Assembly: GCA_965199845.1 (NCBI GenBank)
Contig: CBDATZ010000054.1
Location: forward strand, 310,001 to 374,000
Source: Ilyomonas sp965199845
GTDB taxonomy: Bacteria > Bacteroidota > Bacteroidia > Chitinophagales > Chitinophagaceae
Length of the DNA: 64,000 nt
Direction of reading: 5' to 3'
The notes beneath the pieces are model-generated. The model was not told the DNA's origin. It did not search any database and saw only the letters and a list, made by a program, of their open reading frames with translations. The position numbers were made by a program, and so were the translations under genes. Positions 42,436 to 52,280 of this stretch are shown here, piece by piece. Numbering within the stretch: the first letter of the stretch is position 1; each line of letters begins with the position of its first letter.

Positions 42436-42458
42436 AAAGCCACGCCTGACGTGGCTTT
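42436..42458 (-). terminator. Hairpin downstream of the DUF4286 gene
   Basis: 9-bp stem AAAGCCACG/CGTGGCTTT with a 5-nt loop, then T-rich sequence. It is 154 bp past the stop codon of the DUF4286 gene and is the first candidate end for that operon. Confidence 0.5.
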
Positions 42459-42611
42459 TATGATTTTCTTATCAAATTTATATTGAAATTAAAAATTAGT
42501 AAGCTCTCAAAATGCCTGATTTCATTGGCTTTTTTGTAACACTGATTGATGAAATGCAGTGCTGGCAAGCTTTTCATTTCATACCATTTTTCAATTGTAA
42601 TCTTCTGTATT

Positions 42612-42917
42612 TTATTCAACAATCTGCATTAAAGTGCTGAACGAAACTACATCGCCACCCCATTTTTCGTAGCTCACTATTTCGTTTTGCGGTAAATAAT
42701 TTTCGATATAACGGTTATAATCGGCTTTGGTATCTGCATATAATTGCAACGCATAAGTAACGCCTTCTTCATCGTCAACTTCTAATAAACGAACCAATTG
42801 ATGCTTAGTAAAACAACCGCTTTTCATAGCCAAATCAATATAAGAATCACGCATCCACAGAAGCCATTCTTTATGTATGATATGAGCAACTTGTATTGTA
42901 GTGTTATAAATGAACAT
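42612..42917 (-). CDS. DUF4286 family protein
   Basis: 101-residue protein matching DUF4286, a small family I know mainly from Bacteroidetes: IYNTTIQVAHIIHKEWLLWM at the start, VRLLEVDDEEGVTYALQLYA in the middle, and a short helical end. The pattern suggests a ferredoxin-like alpha/beta fold like the dimeric stress-responsive or EthD-type proteins. No catalytic residue is evident. It overlaps the DUF3999 gene by 14 bp and is probably co-transcribed. Confidence 0.85.
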   Translation of the reverse strand: MFIYNTTIQVAHIIHKEWLLWMRDSYIDLAMKSGCFTKHQLVRLLEVDDEEGVTYALQLYADTKADYNRYIENYLPQNEIVSYEKWGGDVVSFSTLMQIVE

Positions 42918-44130
42918 CGTTGTTTGTTTTGTTGTTGATCTCCCGGATCATGCGGTAAGAGAAATAAATAAGCAGCGACAATACAGCGATAATAATGCTC
43001 CAAAGCAACCAGTTTGCCTTATTGTTTTCTTTTGTTTGCGCCGTTGGTAAACGCTTTATTTTTTCTATATTTTTTATAGGTAACGACTGAATATTATTGC
43101 CAATGCTATCATTAAAATATTGCAGGTCGTAAGACGGTGCAATGGCAGAAGAATCGCCAAAATAAAGTGAGTACGTTTTCCCTGCATCGAGATAAGCCGT
43201 AACAGATGTATGAAGCTGGAAAGCAGACGCACTTTGAATGGTGAGCGACCTATTGTCTTTATTATCTATTACCATTAACAAGCGGTTTGTCTTGCTGTGA
43301 AACTCAATATCAGCTTGCTTTGCAGAAGATAATGTATCATCCGTAAGCATTGTATTATTTGTATTTTTATCAAACAATACAAAATGTCTTTTATAATAAT
43401 TAGCGCCTGAAGGAAGAAACGCTAATTTGTCAATGCGGTAGTTATCAGCAAAAGAAAAATAAACATAACTTTTTTTATCAGAGCTGTCTTTTTGTATGAT
43501 GTTCGGCGCAGGCAATGCATCATAAATATTATCGGTAAAACTATGCCGGTACACCCCTGCTTTAATGATGTTTAACGGCAATATATTTTTGCCGGGCATG
43601 GTTATGCGGAAATATTTATAACTGCTTGGCGGAAACGAAACCGATTGCACAAAAGCATCGCTATCGGCAGTAAATTCATTTTGTAAAATGATGTTTTCTT
43701 TAATAATAAACCAATGCTGGCTGTCATCGCTTCCGCTTAATGTCGCCATACGCTGCGCTTCGCTGTTTTTAATTAACAGGTATAATTTATTCAAGCTGTT
43801 GGGCAATATATTGTTGATGATAACAGCGGTTCTGTTTTCTGAATACGATGTCGGAAATTCGGTGAACGATTCCTCGTTCGGACGAGATGATTCTGTATAT
43901 AAAATATAAGCGATTTCAGCTCCTGTATTGTCTTTAATGCGAACATCTTCCATCTCCATCTTGCTTTTGGCAATAATGTCCGGCGAAAGAGAAATGTTAT
44001 AAAATCCGCTTTTTATAATGGTATCTAAAGTGGCGCGATAACTAAAGTTATCCTGTGCAGAAAGAGAGCAGCAAGAAACTAATGATATCATTAAAAAGAA
44101 AAGAAAATTATGTACGTGGCTTCGCCTCAT
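42904..44130 (-). CDS. DUF3999 family protein
   Basis: 408-residue envelope protein: signal peptide (to SAQ at about residue 25), a long beta-rich periplasmic region (30-365, with discoidin-like strands such as YKYFRITMPG), and one C-terminal membrane helix (about 375-395) with a short cytoplasmic tail. DUF3999 genes are typically found next to DUF2339 genes, as here; it overlaps DUF2339 by 23 bp. Function unknown; an envelope complex with DUF2339 is inferred. Confidence 0.85.
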   Translation of the reverse strand: MRRSHVHNFLFFLMISLVSCCSLSAQDNFSYRATLDTIIKSGFYNISLSPDIIAKSKMEMEDVRIKDNTGAEIAYILYTESSRPNEESFTEFPTSYSENRTAVIINNILPNSLNKLYLLIKNSEAQRMATLSGSDDSQHWFIIKENIILQNEFTADSDAFVQSVSFPPSSYKYFRITMPGKNILPLNIIKAGVYRHSFTDNIYDALPAPNIIQKDSSDKKSYVYFSFADNYRIDKLAFLPSGANYYKRHFVLFDKNTNNTMLTDDTLSSAKQADIEFHSKTNRLLMVIDNKDNRSLTIQSASAFQLHTSVTAYLDAGKTYSLYFGDSSAIAPSYDLQYFNDSIGNNIQSLPIKNIEKIKRLPTAQTKENNKANWLLWSIIIAVLSLLIYFSYRMIREINNKTNNDVHL

Positions 44131-46549
44131 CTTCAGTAATAATTTTTTTAAGCCGCTGATACATAAACGAAATAATCAGCAGTAAAACGCCCAAGCAAAA
44201 GAAGGCAATAATTTTACCAGCTACCGGAATATTGCTGATATCATACACAAATAATTTTAGTAAGGTTACCGAAAACAGGCTTAACGAAATAACACGCAAC
44301 GGTTTGTATTTGTACTTCATACCCAGCCACATGAAACCAAACGAACACAAGCCCCAAAGTACAGGCAGCACCGCTTTTATAAATACACGATTAATAGTTT
44401 CGTTTGTTGTATTTAAACCAAATAATTGCGACGTAATAAAATATATTTCGGCGCTTAAAAAAAAGACAATGGCGCCACTTATGAGCCACGAAAGTTTATC
44501 TTTTTGATTGCTTTGCACGGTTATTATTAACCTGATTATTTTATAAAGAAAAAACGCTGTGAGCAGAGCTACAAACCAATGCGCAATAAAAAGATAATTG
44601 AGCGATTTGTATTTATCAGCAACGATTGTATGCAATACATCTGTTGTAAGCGGCAGCATAAAAAAATAAAGAACCACGCAACTTATCAGCAAGATACTTT
44701 GCTGTTTTTCTCCCATGCGAAAACCTCTTATTTTATCATTTATCAGCAGCAGAATCACAACAAATAAAAAGGTATAAAGCTCTTCGTACAAATACGCAAT
44801 ATCCGTAAGCGGGAAGTAATAAGTAAACTGGTAATTGATCTCAATATTTCCGGCAATTAATAAGATAATAAATGCAGCCAACTGAAACGCAGTTGCATTT
44901 ACAAAGAGAATACGATGATTGCTTTTGCGCAGCAAAACAGAAATAACATACGATGCCGATGCCGCATAAAAACCGGTGATAAATCCACGATTCAGAATAA
45001 CAGGAATCACTGGTTTGGATGACGTATAAAAAGATAAAATTCTATACACATTATTCCAGTCGCCAACCAAACTAATTATCATACACACATAAATAATCAG
45101 CGTTGCATATTGTACGATATTGATTTTTGATTTCAGATACAACCAGCAAAGCAACACTGCTTCCGAAGCCCAAAATAAAGTGATAAAATGTCCGTGCAAC
45201 TGCAATGGCGCCGTAAGCGAAACGAATGTAAGCGTGATGCCGATTAACAGGTACAAAATATTATTATCAATGCTTCTTTTCCGGAACAGGAAATAAGAAA
45301 TGACTAAGTTAAAAACGGCTGTTGCTGCACTAAACAAACCATCATAATTGGCAGCATTCATATTGTGCAGACAATACAATCCGGCACTAAAAAACAAACC
45401 GGTATTTGCCAATAAAATACTGAAATCAAAAGCGATAAACTGTTTATTTTCTTTGATGTTATTGGCGATATTGATAACCAAAAAAAGAACATAGAAAATA
45501 ATAGCAAACAGGAAGGCGTTTTTATAAGTAGCCGCCGGCTGATTATCGCCCAGAGAGTACAACCACGAGGTAAATAAGATAACGGTAAATACAAATGCTG
45601 TTGTATTTAAAATACGCCACGATTTGTTGTAAGCAATCAGCAGCAATCCTGTATTTAAAACAATCAGGTAGATGAATAACGTGATATAATTACCGCTTCC
45701 TGTGCTGATTAAAAACGGTGCGGCAAAACCGCCGGTCAGCGCGATGACAGCTAACTCCTGGCGATTATATAATAAGGCAAGCAATACAGCAAACGCTGTA
45801 ATAACAAGCATGATAATAAAAGCAACGGTTTGCGAAAACAAATGATATTGCTGAAACGCAAGTGTGATTGTAAAATAAAAAACGGCTAAACCACCGCCTG
45901 CCAATACCGAACTGAACGCGTGATAATTGGTGCGAAGTTTATGCGCAATGCCAACCAAGATACCGCCGCAAACAATACCAATGGCAACTCGCCCGATGGT
46001 TCCGACCCATTCGTTATCTATGGCATATTTTACAAAATAACCAATGGCTAATACAAGTATGGCAATACCAATTTTACTAACTAAATTTTCACCTATAAAT
46101 TTCTCTAAATCAGGGTTGCGTTCAAAGAAAGTTGGTTTGCGTGGCGTTGCAATTGGTTTTTCTTTTGGCAAAGAAATATTTGTAGCTGGTGTAAGGTCAA
46201 ATTGTTCTTTTGGTTGCGGAATTTCTTTATTTGTAAATGCAGTTTCCGACTCAACTTCTTCTTTGCGCAACCAGTCTTCTTTACGAAAAGATGGCGCTGC
46301 TTCGGGCTGCACATCAAAGCCGGATTTCCAATATTCATCTTCTTTCTTTTCCGGCTTTTCAACAATTGGTTTCTCTTCAATTATATTCTCAACAAATGGC
46401 TCAACAGGTTGTCTTTCTTTCTGCGCCAATTCTTTTTTAAGCGCCATCATCTGTTGCTCTAATCGTTCAAACTTACGATTGGTGCTGCCTTTAAAAGACA
46501 ATAGTACAATCAATATAATAATCAGCAGCAGTATGGCAAGTGCTATCAT
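44108..46549 (-). CDS. DUF2339 family polytopic membrane protein
   Basis: 813-residue protein. One N-terminal helix (residues 1-18), then a cytoplasmic coiled and charged segment (20-145, Glu/Lys/Pro-rich), then some twenty or more membrane helices filling residues 160-800. ENLVSKIGIAILVLAIGYFVKYAIDNEWVG is the DUF2339 hallmark (N-terminal half given). Function unknown. Genes overlap DUF2339-DUF3999-DUF4286, and the POT transporter gene ends 30 bp upstream. Confidence 0.88.
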   Translation of the reverse strand: MIALAILLLIIILIVLLSFKGSTNRKFERLEQQMMALKKELAQKERQPVEPFVENIIEEKPIVEKPEKKEDEYWKSGFDVQPEAAPSFRKEDWLRKEEVESETAFTNKEIPQPKEQFDLTPATNISLPKEKPIATPRKPTFFERNPDLEKFIGENLVSKIGIAILVLAIGYFVKYAIDNEWVGTIGRVAIGIVCGGILVGIAHKLRTNYHAFSSVLAGGGLAVFYFTITLAFQQYHLFSQTVAFIIMLVITAFAVLLALLYNRQELAVIALTGGFAAPFLISTGSGNYITLFIYLIVLNTGLLLIAYNKSWRILNTTAFVFTVILFTSWLYSLGDNQPAATYKNAFLFAIIFYVLFLVINIANNIKENKQFIAFDFSILLANTGLFFSAGLYCLHNMNAANYDGLFSAATAVFNLVISYFLFRKRSIDNNILYLLIGITLTFVSLTAPLQLHGHFITLFWASEAVLLCWLYLKSKINIVQYATLIIYVCMIISLVGDWNNVYRILSFYTSSKPVIPVILNRGFITGFYAASASYVISVLLRKSNHRILFVNATAFQLAAFIILLIAGNIEINYQFTYYFPLTDIAYLYEELYTFLFVVILLLINDKIRGFRMGEKQQSILLISCVVLYFFMLPLTTDVLHTIVADKYKSLNYLFIAHWFVALLTAFFLYKIIRLIITVQSNQKDKLSWLISGAIVFFLSAEIYFITSQLFGLNTTNETINRVFIKAVLPVLWGLCSFGFMWLGMKYKYKPLRVISLSLFSVTLLKLFVYDISNIPVAGKIIAFFCLGVLLLIISFMYQRLKKIITEDEAKPRT

Positions 46550-46579
46550 AGAAGGGAGTTTAAAGCATCGTTCCGTTGT

Positions 46580-48385
46580 TTATCTTACACCATGCATCAT
46601 TCGCTTCAACAATGGCGTTAATGCATACAGCAAAATACCAGCTCCGCAACATAAGATTACAAACACCATAAAGAACTGATACAAATCATGAATAGCAAAA
46701 CCGGCAAATTGCGGATAGACAGTTTCTATTTTATTTTTTGCCAGATAAGACAGTTGTTCTGCTGTTGGTTTTACAGTTCCGTCAAGTATCGCTTTTAAAT
46801 CAATACCAGCTTTTGATGCATCGGTATATTTTTCTCCGGTCGGCGGCAGCAAAGCACCTAATGTTCCGGTTAAAGCATAGCCGGCCGCATTACCCAAAAA
46901 CCATACGCCCATTAGTAAAGATGCAAAGCGTTTGGGCGCCAGTTTAGCTACAAGAGATAGCCCGATAGGCGATAAACATAATTCGCCGCAGGTATGAAAA
47001 AAATACAGGAGTATCAGCCAGATTACACCTATTTTTCCCGTTGTTCCAATGTCCTTTACCTGTGTGGCAATCATCAGATAACCCAGACCAATTAGTACCA
47101 AACCAATCGCTTGTTTTACGGTTGAGATGGGCTCTAAATTCCGCTTGTTTAAAGCGCTCCACATAAGGCTAAACGGAATGGCAAGTATCACGATAAACAT
47201 ACCATTGAATATCTGTACCATACTTGGCGGCATGAGCCAGCCAAAGATTTTGGTATCGGTTTGATTATCGGCAATAAACGTAAGTGAAGAACCCGATTGC
47301 TCAAAAGCTGCCCAGAAAAAGATAACAAAAAACGAAACAATATACAATACGAGCACACGCTGTGTTTCAACCTTGGTAAGCGATTTATCTGTTAATATAA
47401 AAACGGCTAAACTAATACCAGCGGCATAAATAAACGGATAGATATATGTCTGTATTGGTGATACTGCCAGGGCAGAAAAATACGCACCCAAACCAGAACC
47501 TTTCAGCGGCATTACTTCCGGACTCCACGCCAAATACTGGATAAGAAAATACAGAACGATCATCAGTCCCACCATAATAAAAGCCGTTTGTTTGGAGAAC
47601 TGAGCTTGTATTTCATCCGGATCTGTTATTACATCAGATGCTTTCGCGGGCTTGCCGCCAATCGGTTTTCCTTCGTGTGTAACGACGTACCTGTCTTTCA
47701 AAAAGTAAAAAGAAACCACGCCTAAAAACATCGCGATAGCTGCCGCCAAGAAACCCCACCGGAAAGCCATTATGTTTCTCACAAACGATATGGTTCCATC
47801 AGCCGCTGTAACTTGTGTTTTTACATCACCCACAAACGGGCAAATGAATTGCCCCAGAAAAGCGCCTACATTAATACCCATGTAAAAAATGGTAAAGGCA
47901 GAATCAAGTTTGCTCTTTTGCGAAGACGGGTACAATTGCCCCACCATCGAAGATATATTCGGTTTAAAAAATCCGTTACCAATAATGATTGTGCCCAATG
48001 CAATCCACATAAGCGTAGTGGCAAAACTTAAGTTAGATTGAAAACTACTCGCACTGAAAAACAAGATTAATTGCCCAATACACATAACAGAACCGCCTAA
48101 CAAAATACAGGTACGATTACCCAAAAACTTATCTGCCACATAACCACCTAACATCGGCGTGAGGTAACACAAACCCAAGTAACCACCATAGATAAACGAC
48201 GCTTGCTGCTCGCCCATTGCCAGGGAGTTTACAAGAAACAACGTAAGAATGGTACGCATTCCGTAAAAATTAAATCGCTCCCACATTTCGGTGGTAAACA
48301 AAACGCCTAACCCTTTGGGATGACCTTTTTGAGCCGATGCGCCGGTTAATAAAATAGCTTCATCTGCGGGCATTGCATTTGACAT
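46580..48385 (-). CDS. POT family peptide MFS transporter
   Basis: Proton-coupled di/tripeptide transporter, 601 residues with about 12-14 membrane helices. The POT motif ExxER is in TTEMWERFNFYGMRT (near residue 32), followed by GGYVADKFLGNR and the PTR2 signature IGNGFFKPNISSMVGQLY (near 137). A large loop (about 220-260) and a long segment near 525-570 are typical of the Bacteroidetes members. It may head the operon with DUF2339-DUF3999-DUF4286. Confidence 0.94.
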   Translation of the reverse strand: MSNAMPADEAILLTGASAQKGHPKGLGVLFTTEMWERFNFYGMRTILTLFLVNSLAMGEQQASFIYGGYLGLCYLTPMLGGYVADKFLGNRTCILLGGSVMCIGQLILFFSASSFQSNLSFATTLMWIALGTIIIGNGFFKPNISSMVGQLYPSSQKSKLDSAFTIFYMGINVGAFLGQFICPFVGDVKTQVTAADGTISFVRNIMAFRWGFLAAAIAMFLGVVSFYFLKDRYVVTHEGKPIGGKPAKASDVITDPDEIQAQFSKQTAFIMVGLMIVLYFLIQYLAWSPEVMPLKGSGLGAYFSALAVSPIQTYIYPFIYAAGISLAVFILTDKSLTKVETQRVLVLYIVSFFVIFFWAAFEQSGSSLTFIADNQTDTKIFGWLMPPSMVQIFNGMFIVILAIPFSLMWSALNKRNLEPISTVKQAIGLVLIGLGYLMIATQVKDIGTTGKIGVIWLILLYFFHTCGELCLSPIGLSLVAKLAPKRFASLLMGVWFLGNAAGYALTGTLGALLPPTGEKYTDASKAGIDLKAILDGTVKPTAEQLSYLAKNKIETVYPQFAGFAIHDLYQFFMVFVILCCGAGILLYALTPLLKRMMHGVR

Positions 48386-48421
48386 GTGTAGTCGTTATTT
48401 TGTTGGTTATAATTATTGCCT

Positions 48422-48429
48422 CAAAGTAA
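48422..48429 (-). promoter_or_regulatory. Putative -7 box of the POT transporter gene
   Basis: Minus-strand TTACTTTG (7 of 8 matches to TAnnTTTG), about 37 nt before the ATG. Confidence 0.35.
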
Positions 48430-48461
48430 GGAGAAATTTGTATCTGTTGAGATTGTTATGA

Positions 48462-48490
48462 TTGATTTCTGAAATGGCTGTTTATTTTCG
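48462..48490 (+). promoter_or_regulatory. Putative promoter of purD
   Basis: TTG at 48462-48464, an 18-nt spacer, then TATTTTCG at 48483-48490 followed by CCCGC. Transcription would start about 28 nt before the ATG. Confidence 0.55.
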
Positions 48491-48524
48491 CCCGCAAATC
48501 ATCACACACCTAACATCGTTATTT

Positions 48525-49799
48525 ATGAACATTCTGTTACTCGGCTCGGGCGGACGCGAACATGCGCTTGCCTTTAAAATAGAACAAAGCCCGCTTTGCA
48601 CACAACTATATATCGCGCCGGGCAATGCAGGCACAGCGCAATGCGGAAGCAACATAAACATAGGCGTAAATGACTTTTCGGCGATTAATGATTTCTGCCA
48701 GGAAAAAGTTATAGACATGCTGATTGTAGGTCCGGAAGAACCGTTGGTAAGAGGCATTTACGATCACTTTCAGCAACCCGATTGCTGGAAGGGAATTGTG
48801 ATAGGACCTTCGACAAAAGCGGCGCAATTAGAAGGCAGCAAAGCGTTTTCAAAACGCTTTATGCAACGACATCACATCCCAACAGCAGCGTATGAAGAGT
48901 TTGATGAAAGCAACTTTCAGTTGGGCATTCATTACATCAAACAACATAGTTTACCCATTGTATTAAAAGCCGATGGTTTAGCAGCCGGTAAAGGCGTTGT
49001 AATATGCAATACAACTGAAGAAGCGTTGCAGGCATTTGAAGAAATGATTGTTCACAAACAGTTTGGCGAAGCGTCTTCAAAAGTTGTAATTGAACAGTTT
49101 TTACAAGGTATTGAAACCAGCGTTTTTGTATTGACAGATGGTAGCGAATATAAAATAATCGGTCACGCAAAAGACTACAAGCGTATTGGCGAAGGCGATA
49201 CCGGTTTAAACACCGGCGGTATGGGTTGTGTAAGCCCGGTTCCGTTTGTTACCGATGAGTTTATGCAAAAGGTGGAACAGAAAATTATTCAGCCAACAAT
49301 TGCAGGTTTACACAAAGAAAATTTGGTGTATAAAGGCTTTGTTTTTTTCGGATTAATAAATGTGCATGACGAACCTTTTTTGATTGAATATAACTGCCGT
49401 CTGGGCGACCCGGAAACAGAAGTCATCATACCACTTTTAGAAAACGATTTGGTTGAATTATTTATGGCTGTAGAACAAGGAACACTCAACACTATTTCTA
49501 TCAAAACAGATGCGCGTTGTTGTGCTACTGTTATGGCGGTCAGCGAAGGTTATCCCGGCACATATCAAAAAGACAAGCCCATTCAATTCAATACATATAA
49601 ATCTCACGGCTCGCTTATTTTTCATGCCGGAACAAAACAAAGCGGCGAAGTTATTTCTACAAATGGCGGGCGTGTATTAACCGTTTCTTCTTATGGCGAT
49701 ACCATTGCAGAAGCCGTTCAACATTCATTAGATGTATTGAAAGATATTCATTATGACGGCATCTATTACAGGAAAGATATTGGTTATGAGTTTGTGTGA
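48525..49799 (+). CDS. purD: Phosphoribosylamine-glycine ligase
   Basis: ATP-grasp enzyme of purine synthesis joining phosphoribosylamine and glycine to GAR. From the ATG at 48525 it is 424 residues, as usual; the frame to 48462 would overlap the promoter. Motifs: LGSGGREHAL (N-terminal), VGPEEPLVRG, LKADGLAAGKGVVI (ATP-grasp), NTGGMGCVSP, and FLIEYNCRLGDPETEVIIPLLEND. Complete. Divergent from the POT gene. Confidence 0.97.
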   Translation: MNILLLGSGGREHALAFKIEQSPLCTQLYIAPGNAGTAQCGSNINIGVNDFSAINDFCQEKVIDMLIVGPEEPLVRGIYDHFQQPDCWKGIVIGPSTKAAQLEGSKAFSKRFMQRHHIPTAAYEEFDESNFQLGIHYIKQHSLPIVLKADGLAAGKGVVICNTTEEALQAFEEMIVHKQFGEASSKVVIEQFLQGIETSVFVLTDGSEYKIIGHAKDYKRIGEGDTGLNTGGMGCVSPVPFVTDEFMQKVEQKIIQPTIAGLHKENLVYKGFVFFGLINVHDEPFLIEYNCRLGDPETEVIIPLLENDLVELFMAVEQGTLNTISIKTDARCCATVMAVSEGYPGTYQKDKPIQFNTYKSHGSLIFHAGTKQSGEVISTNGGRVLTVSSYGDTIAEAVQHSLDVLKDIHYDGIYYRKDIGYEFV

Positions 49800-49926
49800 T
49801 ACTCGTTTTGTATAATTCCTTTATCAAAATATATAGCCGCGAGCCATCCAGTCATTTTCCGGTTCTGATAGAAGTGAATATGGCAAATAAATATCCTGTT
49901 TTATCACACAACTAAATACAATTACA

Positions 49927-51237
49927 ATGAAATATATCCGCGCATTTATCTTTTTGTTTCTTTTGGTGATTGTAACTTTTAGCGGTTTCTCACAAACAAC
50001 AAAACATGTTATTCTAATCAGTGTAGATGGTTTTCGTCCCGACTTTTATTTGGATAGTCAATGGCATACTGAAACGATGCACGCCTTGATGAGCGAAGGC
50101 GCTTATGCAAAAGGCATGAACAGCGTATTTCCTTCTATGACCTATCCTTCGCATACTACGATGGTTACCGGTGTACAGCCTGCCAAACATGGCGTTTACT
50201 TCAATGCAATGTTTGAACCTAACGGACCAACGGGAAAGATTTACTGGAACGATACGTCTATTCATTCGCCTACTTTATGGGAAGCCGTAAAACAAAAAGG
50301 TGGTTCAGCTTCTTCTATCTTTTGGCCGGTATCTGCCGGTGCGCCGGTAACCTACAATATACCCGATATTGGAAGTTTGGGCGAAAAGGTGCGCGAGCAA
50401 TATTCTACGCCAGCCGGTTTTATTGATACATTGAAAAACCAGGTATTTAAAGATACCGCCAAAATAGATTATGGACTCAACACCAATGCTGCAAAAATTG
50501 CTTCGTATGTAATTGAAAAAGAGAAACCCACATTGCTCACGGTTCACATGTTTGCCGTAGATCATTATGAGCATGAAGAAGGCAGAAATGGTGATAAAGT
50601 CCATGAAGCCGTGAGCAATACAGATAGCGGGATTGAGATGATAATTGATGCGCTGAAAACAGCAGGCATTTATGATAGCACAGTTGTGATTGTTACCGGC
50701 GATCATGGATTTGTTGATGTAAAAACATCTGTAAATCCGAATGTATGGCTGCACCAAAACGGGTTTTGTAATGATGTAAAAAATGATGATTGGAAAGCCC
50801 AGTTTTTTAGTGTTGGCGGTTCATCTTATTTGTATGTAAAAAACAATGATGCAGAAGTTACAAAACAGGTTTTGAAACTTTTAGATACATTACCCGCAGA
50901 AAAAAAGAAACTCTTTGCTATTGTTGACCGTAAAAAATTAAATGCCATCGGTGCCAATCCGTTAGTGCCGATAGCATTAACCGGGTTAAACGGAACCAGC
51001 TTTGGAAACGCATTTACCGGCGAAGATATAAAGCCGGGGAAAGGCGGCACGCATGGTCATTTTCCTGATTTTAAGGATATACAAACCGGCTTTATTGCTG
51101 CTGGTCCGGGCATTAATAAAGGCAAAATAATTAACGAGATGAATGAGCGCGATGTTTGTTCTATCATCGCTTCTTTATTACAACTTTCCTTTCCTTCATC
51201 CGAAGGCAAAGTGCCGCAAGGCTTGCTGAAAAAATAA
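49927..51237 (+). CDS. Alkaline-phosphatase-superfamily nucleotide pyrophosphatase/phosphodiesterase
   Basis: Secreted member of the NPP group, 436 residues with signal peptide (to about residue 22). Metal site and nucleophile: ISVDGFRPDF (Asp near 37) and SMTYPSHTTMVTG, where the Thr before YPSH is the expected nucleophile. AVDHYEHEEG, TGDHGF and the C-terminal GTHGHFP supply the remaining zinc ligands. It would hydrolyse phosphodiester or pyrophosphate bonds in nucleotides or lipids; the substrate is unknown. Confidence 0.9.
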   Translation: MKYIRAFIFLFLLVIVTFSGFSQTTKHVILISVDGFRPDFYLDSQWHTETMHALMSEGAYAKGMNSVFPSMTYPSHTTMVTGVQPAKHGVYFNAMFEPNGPTGKIYWNDTSIHSPTLWEAVKQKGGSASSIFWPVSAGAPVTYNIPDIGSLGEKVREQYSTPAGFIDTLKNQVFKDTAKIDYGLNTNAAKIASYVIEKEKPTLLTVHMFAVDHYEHEEGRNGDKVHEAVSNTDSGIEMIIDALKTAGIYDSTVVIVTGDHGFVDVKTSVNPNVWLHQNGFCNDVKNDDWKAQFFSVGGSSYLYVKNNDAEVTKQVLKLLDTLPAEKKKLFAIVDRKKLNAIGANPLVPIALTGLNGTSFGNAFTGEDIKPGKGGTHGHFPDFKDIQTGFIAAGPGINKGKIINEMNERDVCSIIASLLQLSFPSSEGKVPQGLLKK

Positions 51238-51263
51238 GTTTCTTTGTATATAGATTTGAAAAG

Positions 51264-51286
51264 CAAACATCAATAAAAAATGTTTG
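51264..51286 (+). terminator. Terminator of the pyrophosphatase gene
   Basis: 7-bp stem CAAACAT/ATGTTTG with 9-nt A-rich loop and a T-run, 26 bp after the stop codon. Confidence 0.6.
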
Positions 51287-51389
51287 TTTTTTTGTTTGAT
51301 GAGTGAAGTAAATTATTGATTTGAGCGAACTGCTTTTCTCATTGCTAAATCTATGTGTTGGTGGTAATTTTATTTTAAAATAGTAAACG

Positions 51390-52280
51390 ATGAGAAGCGA
51401 GACTGAAATTAAAAATCTCATACTTGATTTTGCCAACAAAGACAATAGAGTTCGGGCCGTTTTGCTAAATGGTTCCAGAGCAAATCCAAAAATTAAGGTT
51501 GATATACTTCAGGATTTTGATGTTGTTTTCATAGTTGACGATTTAAAAAGTTTCATCATTAATCACTCATGGACAAATGTTTTTGGAGAGAAAATAATTT
51601 TTCAGTTGCCCGACGAAATGACTTTAGGAAATGAAGATAAAAATGGAAAAATGAGTTTTAGTTATTTAATGTTATTCAAAGACAAAAATCGTATTGACTT
51701 AACATTATTTCCTTTACCAAAATTCAAATCGCATTTTAAAATTGACAGCTTAACCGTTATATGGCTTGATAAAGACAATCTTTTTGATAAACTTAATAAA
51801 TCAAGTGATATAGATTATTTAATTCAGAAACCAACAGAAAGAGAGTTTTTAGATACTTGTAATGAATTTTGGTGGGTAAGTACTTATGTTGTTAAAGGGC
51901 TTTTACGAAAAGAAATAATTTACGCAAAAGATATGCTTGAAAAAGTTGTAAGACCGATGTTTATGCGAGTTATAGAGTGGAAGGTTGGAATCGAAAATAA
52001 TTTTGGTGTTTCATTCGGAAAGTCTGGTAAGTATTTAGAATGTTACGTTACGAATGATTTTTATAAAAAAGTTTTATTGACATATTCAAACTTTGAAATA
52101 GAAGAAAATTGGAAATCTCTGTTTTTAATGATTGACATATTTCAGCAAACATCAAATTTTGTTGCAGATAAACTTGGATATAGTATTAATAAAACAGAAG
52201 AACAAAACACAGTCGCATATCTAAAAGAACAGTATAATCAACAAAAAACTACTGCTAACAAAAGTATGGCTGCAAGTTAG
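51390..52280 (+). CDS. Aminoglycoside 6-adenylyltransferase-like protein (AadS/ANT(6))
   Basis: 296-residue nucleotidyltransferase of the streptomycin ANT(6) family, which includes the Bacteroidetes AadS proteins. The N-terminal domain has the active-site pattern LLNGSRANP and QDFDVVFIVDD (two metal-binding Asp), then RIDLTLFPL with the third acidic position. The C-terminal helical domain contains EFWWVSTYVVKGLLRKEI and RVIEWKVGIENNFG, as in family members. The gene is clearly more AT-rich than its neighbours and has an unrelated short tail, which fits horizontal acquisition. Resistance activity is untested. Confidence 0.88.
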   Translation: MRSETEIKNLILDFANKDNRVRAVLLNGSRANPKIKVDILQDFDVVFIVDDLKSFIINHSWTNVFGEKIIFQLPDEMTLGNEDKNGKMSFSYLMLFKDKNRIDLTLFPLPKFKSHFKIDSLTVIWLDKDNLFDKLNKSSDIDYLIQKPTEREFLDTCNEFWWVSTYVVKGLLRKEIIYAKDMLEKVVRPMFMRVIEWKVGIENNFGVSFGKSGKYLECYVTNDFYKKVLLTYSNFEIEENWKSLFLMIDIFQQTSNFVADKLGYSINKTEEQNTVAYLKEQYNQQKTTANKSMAAS

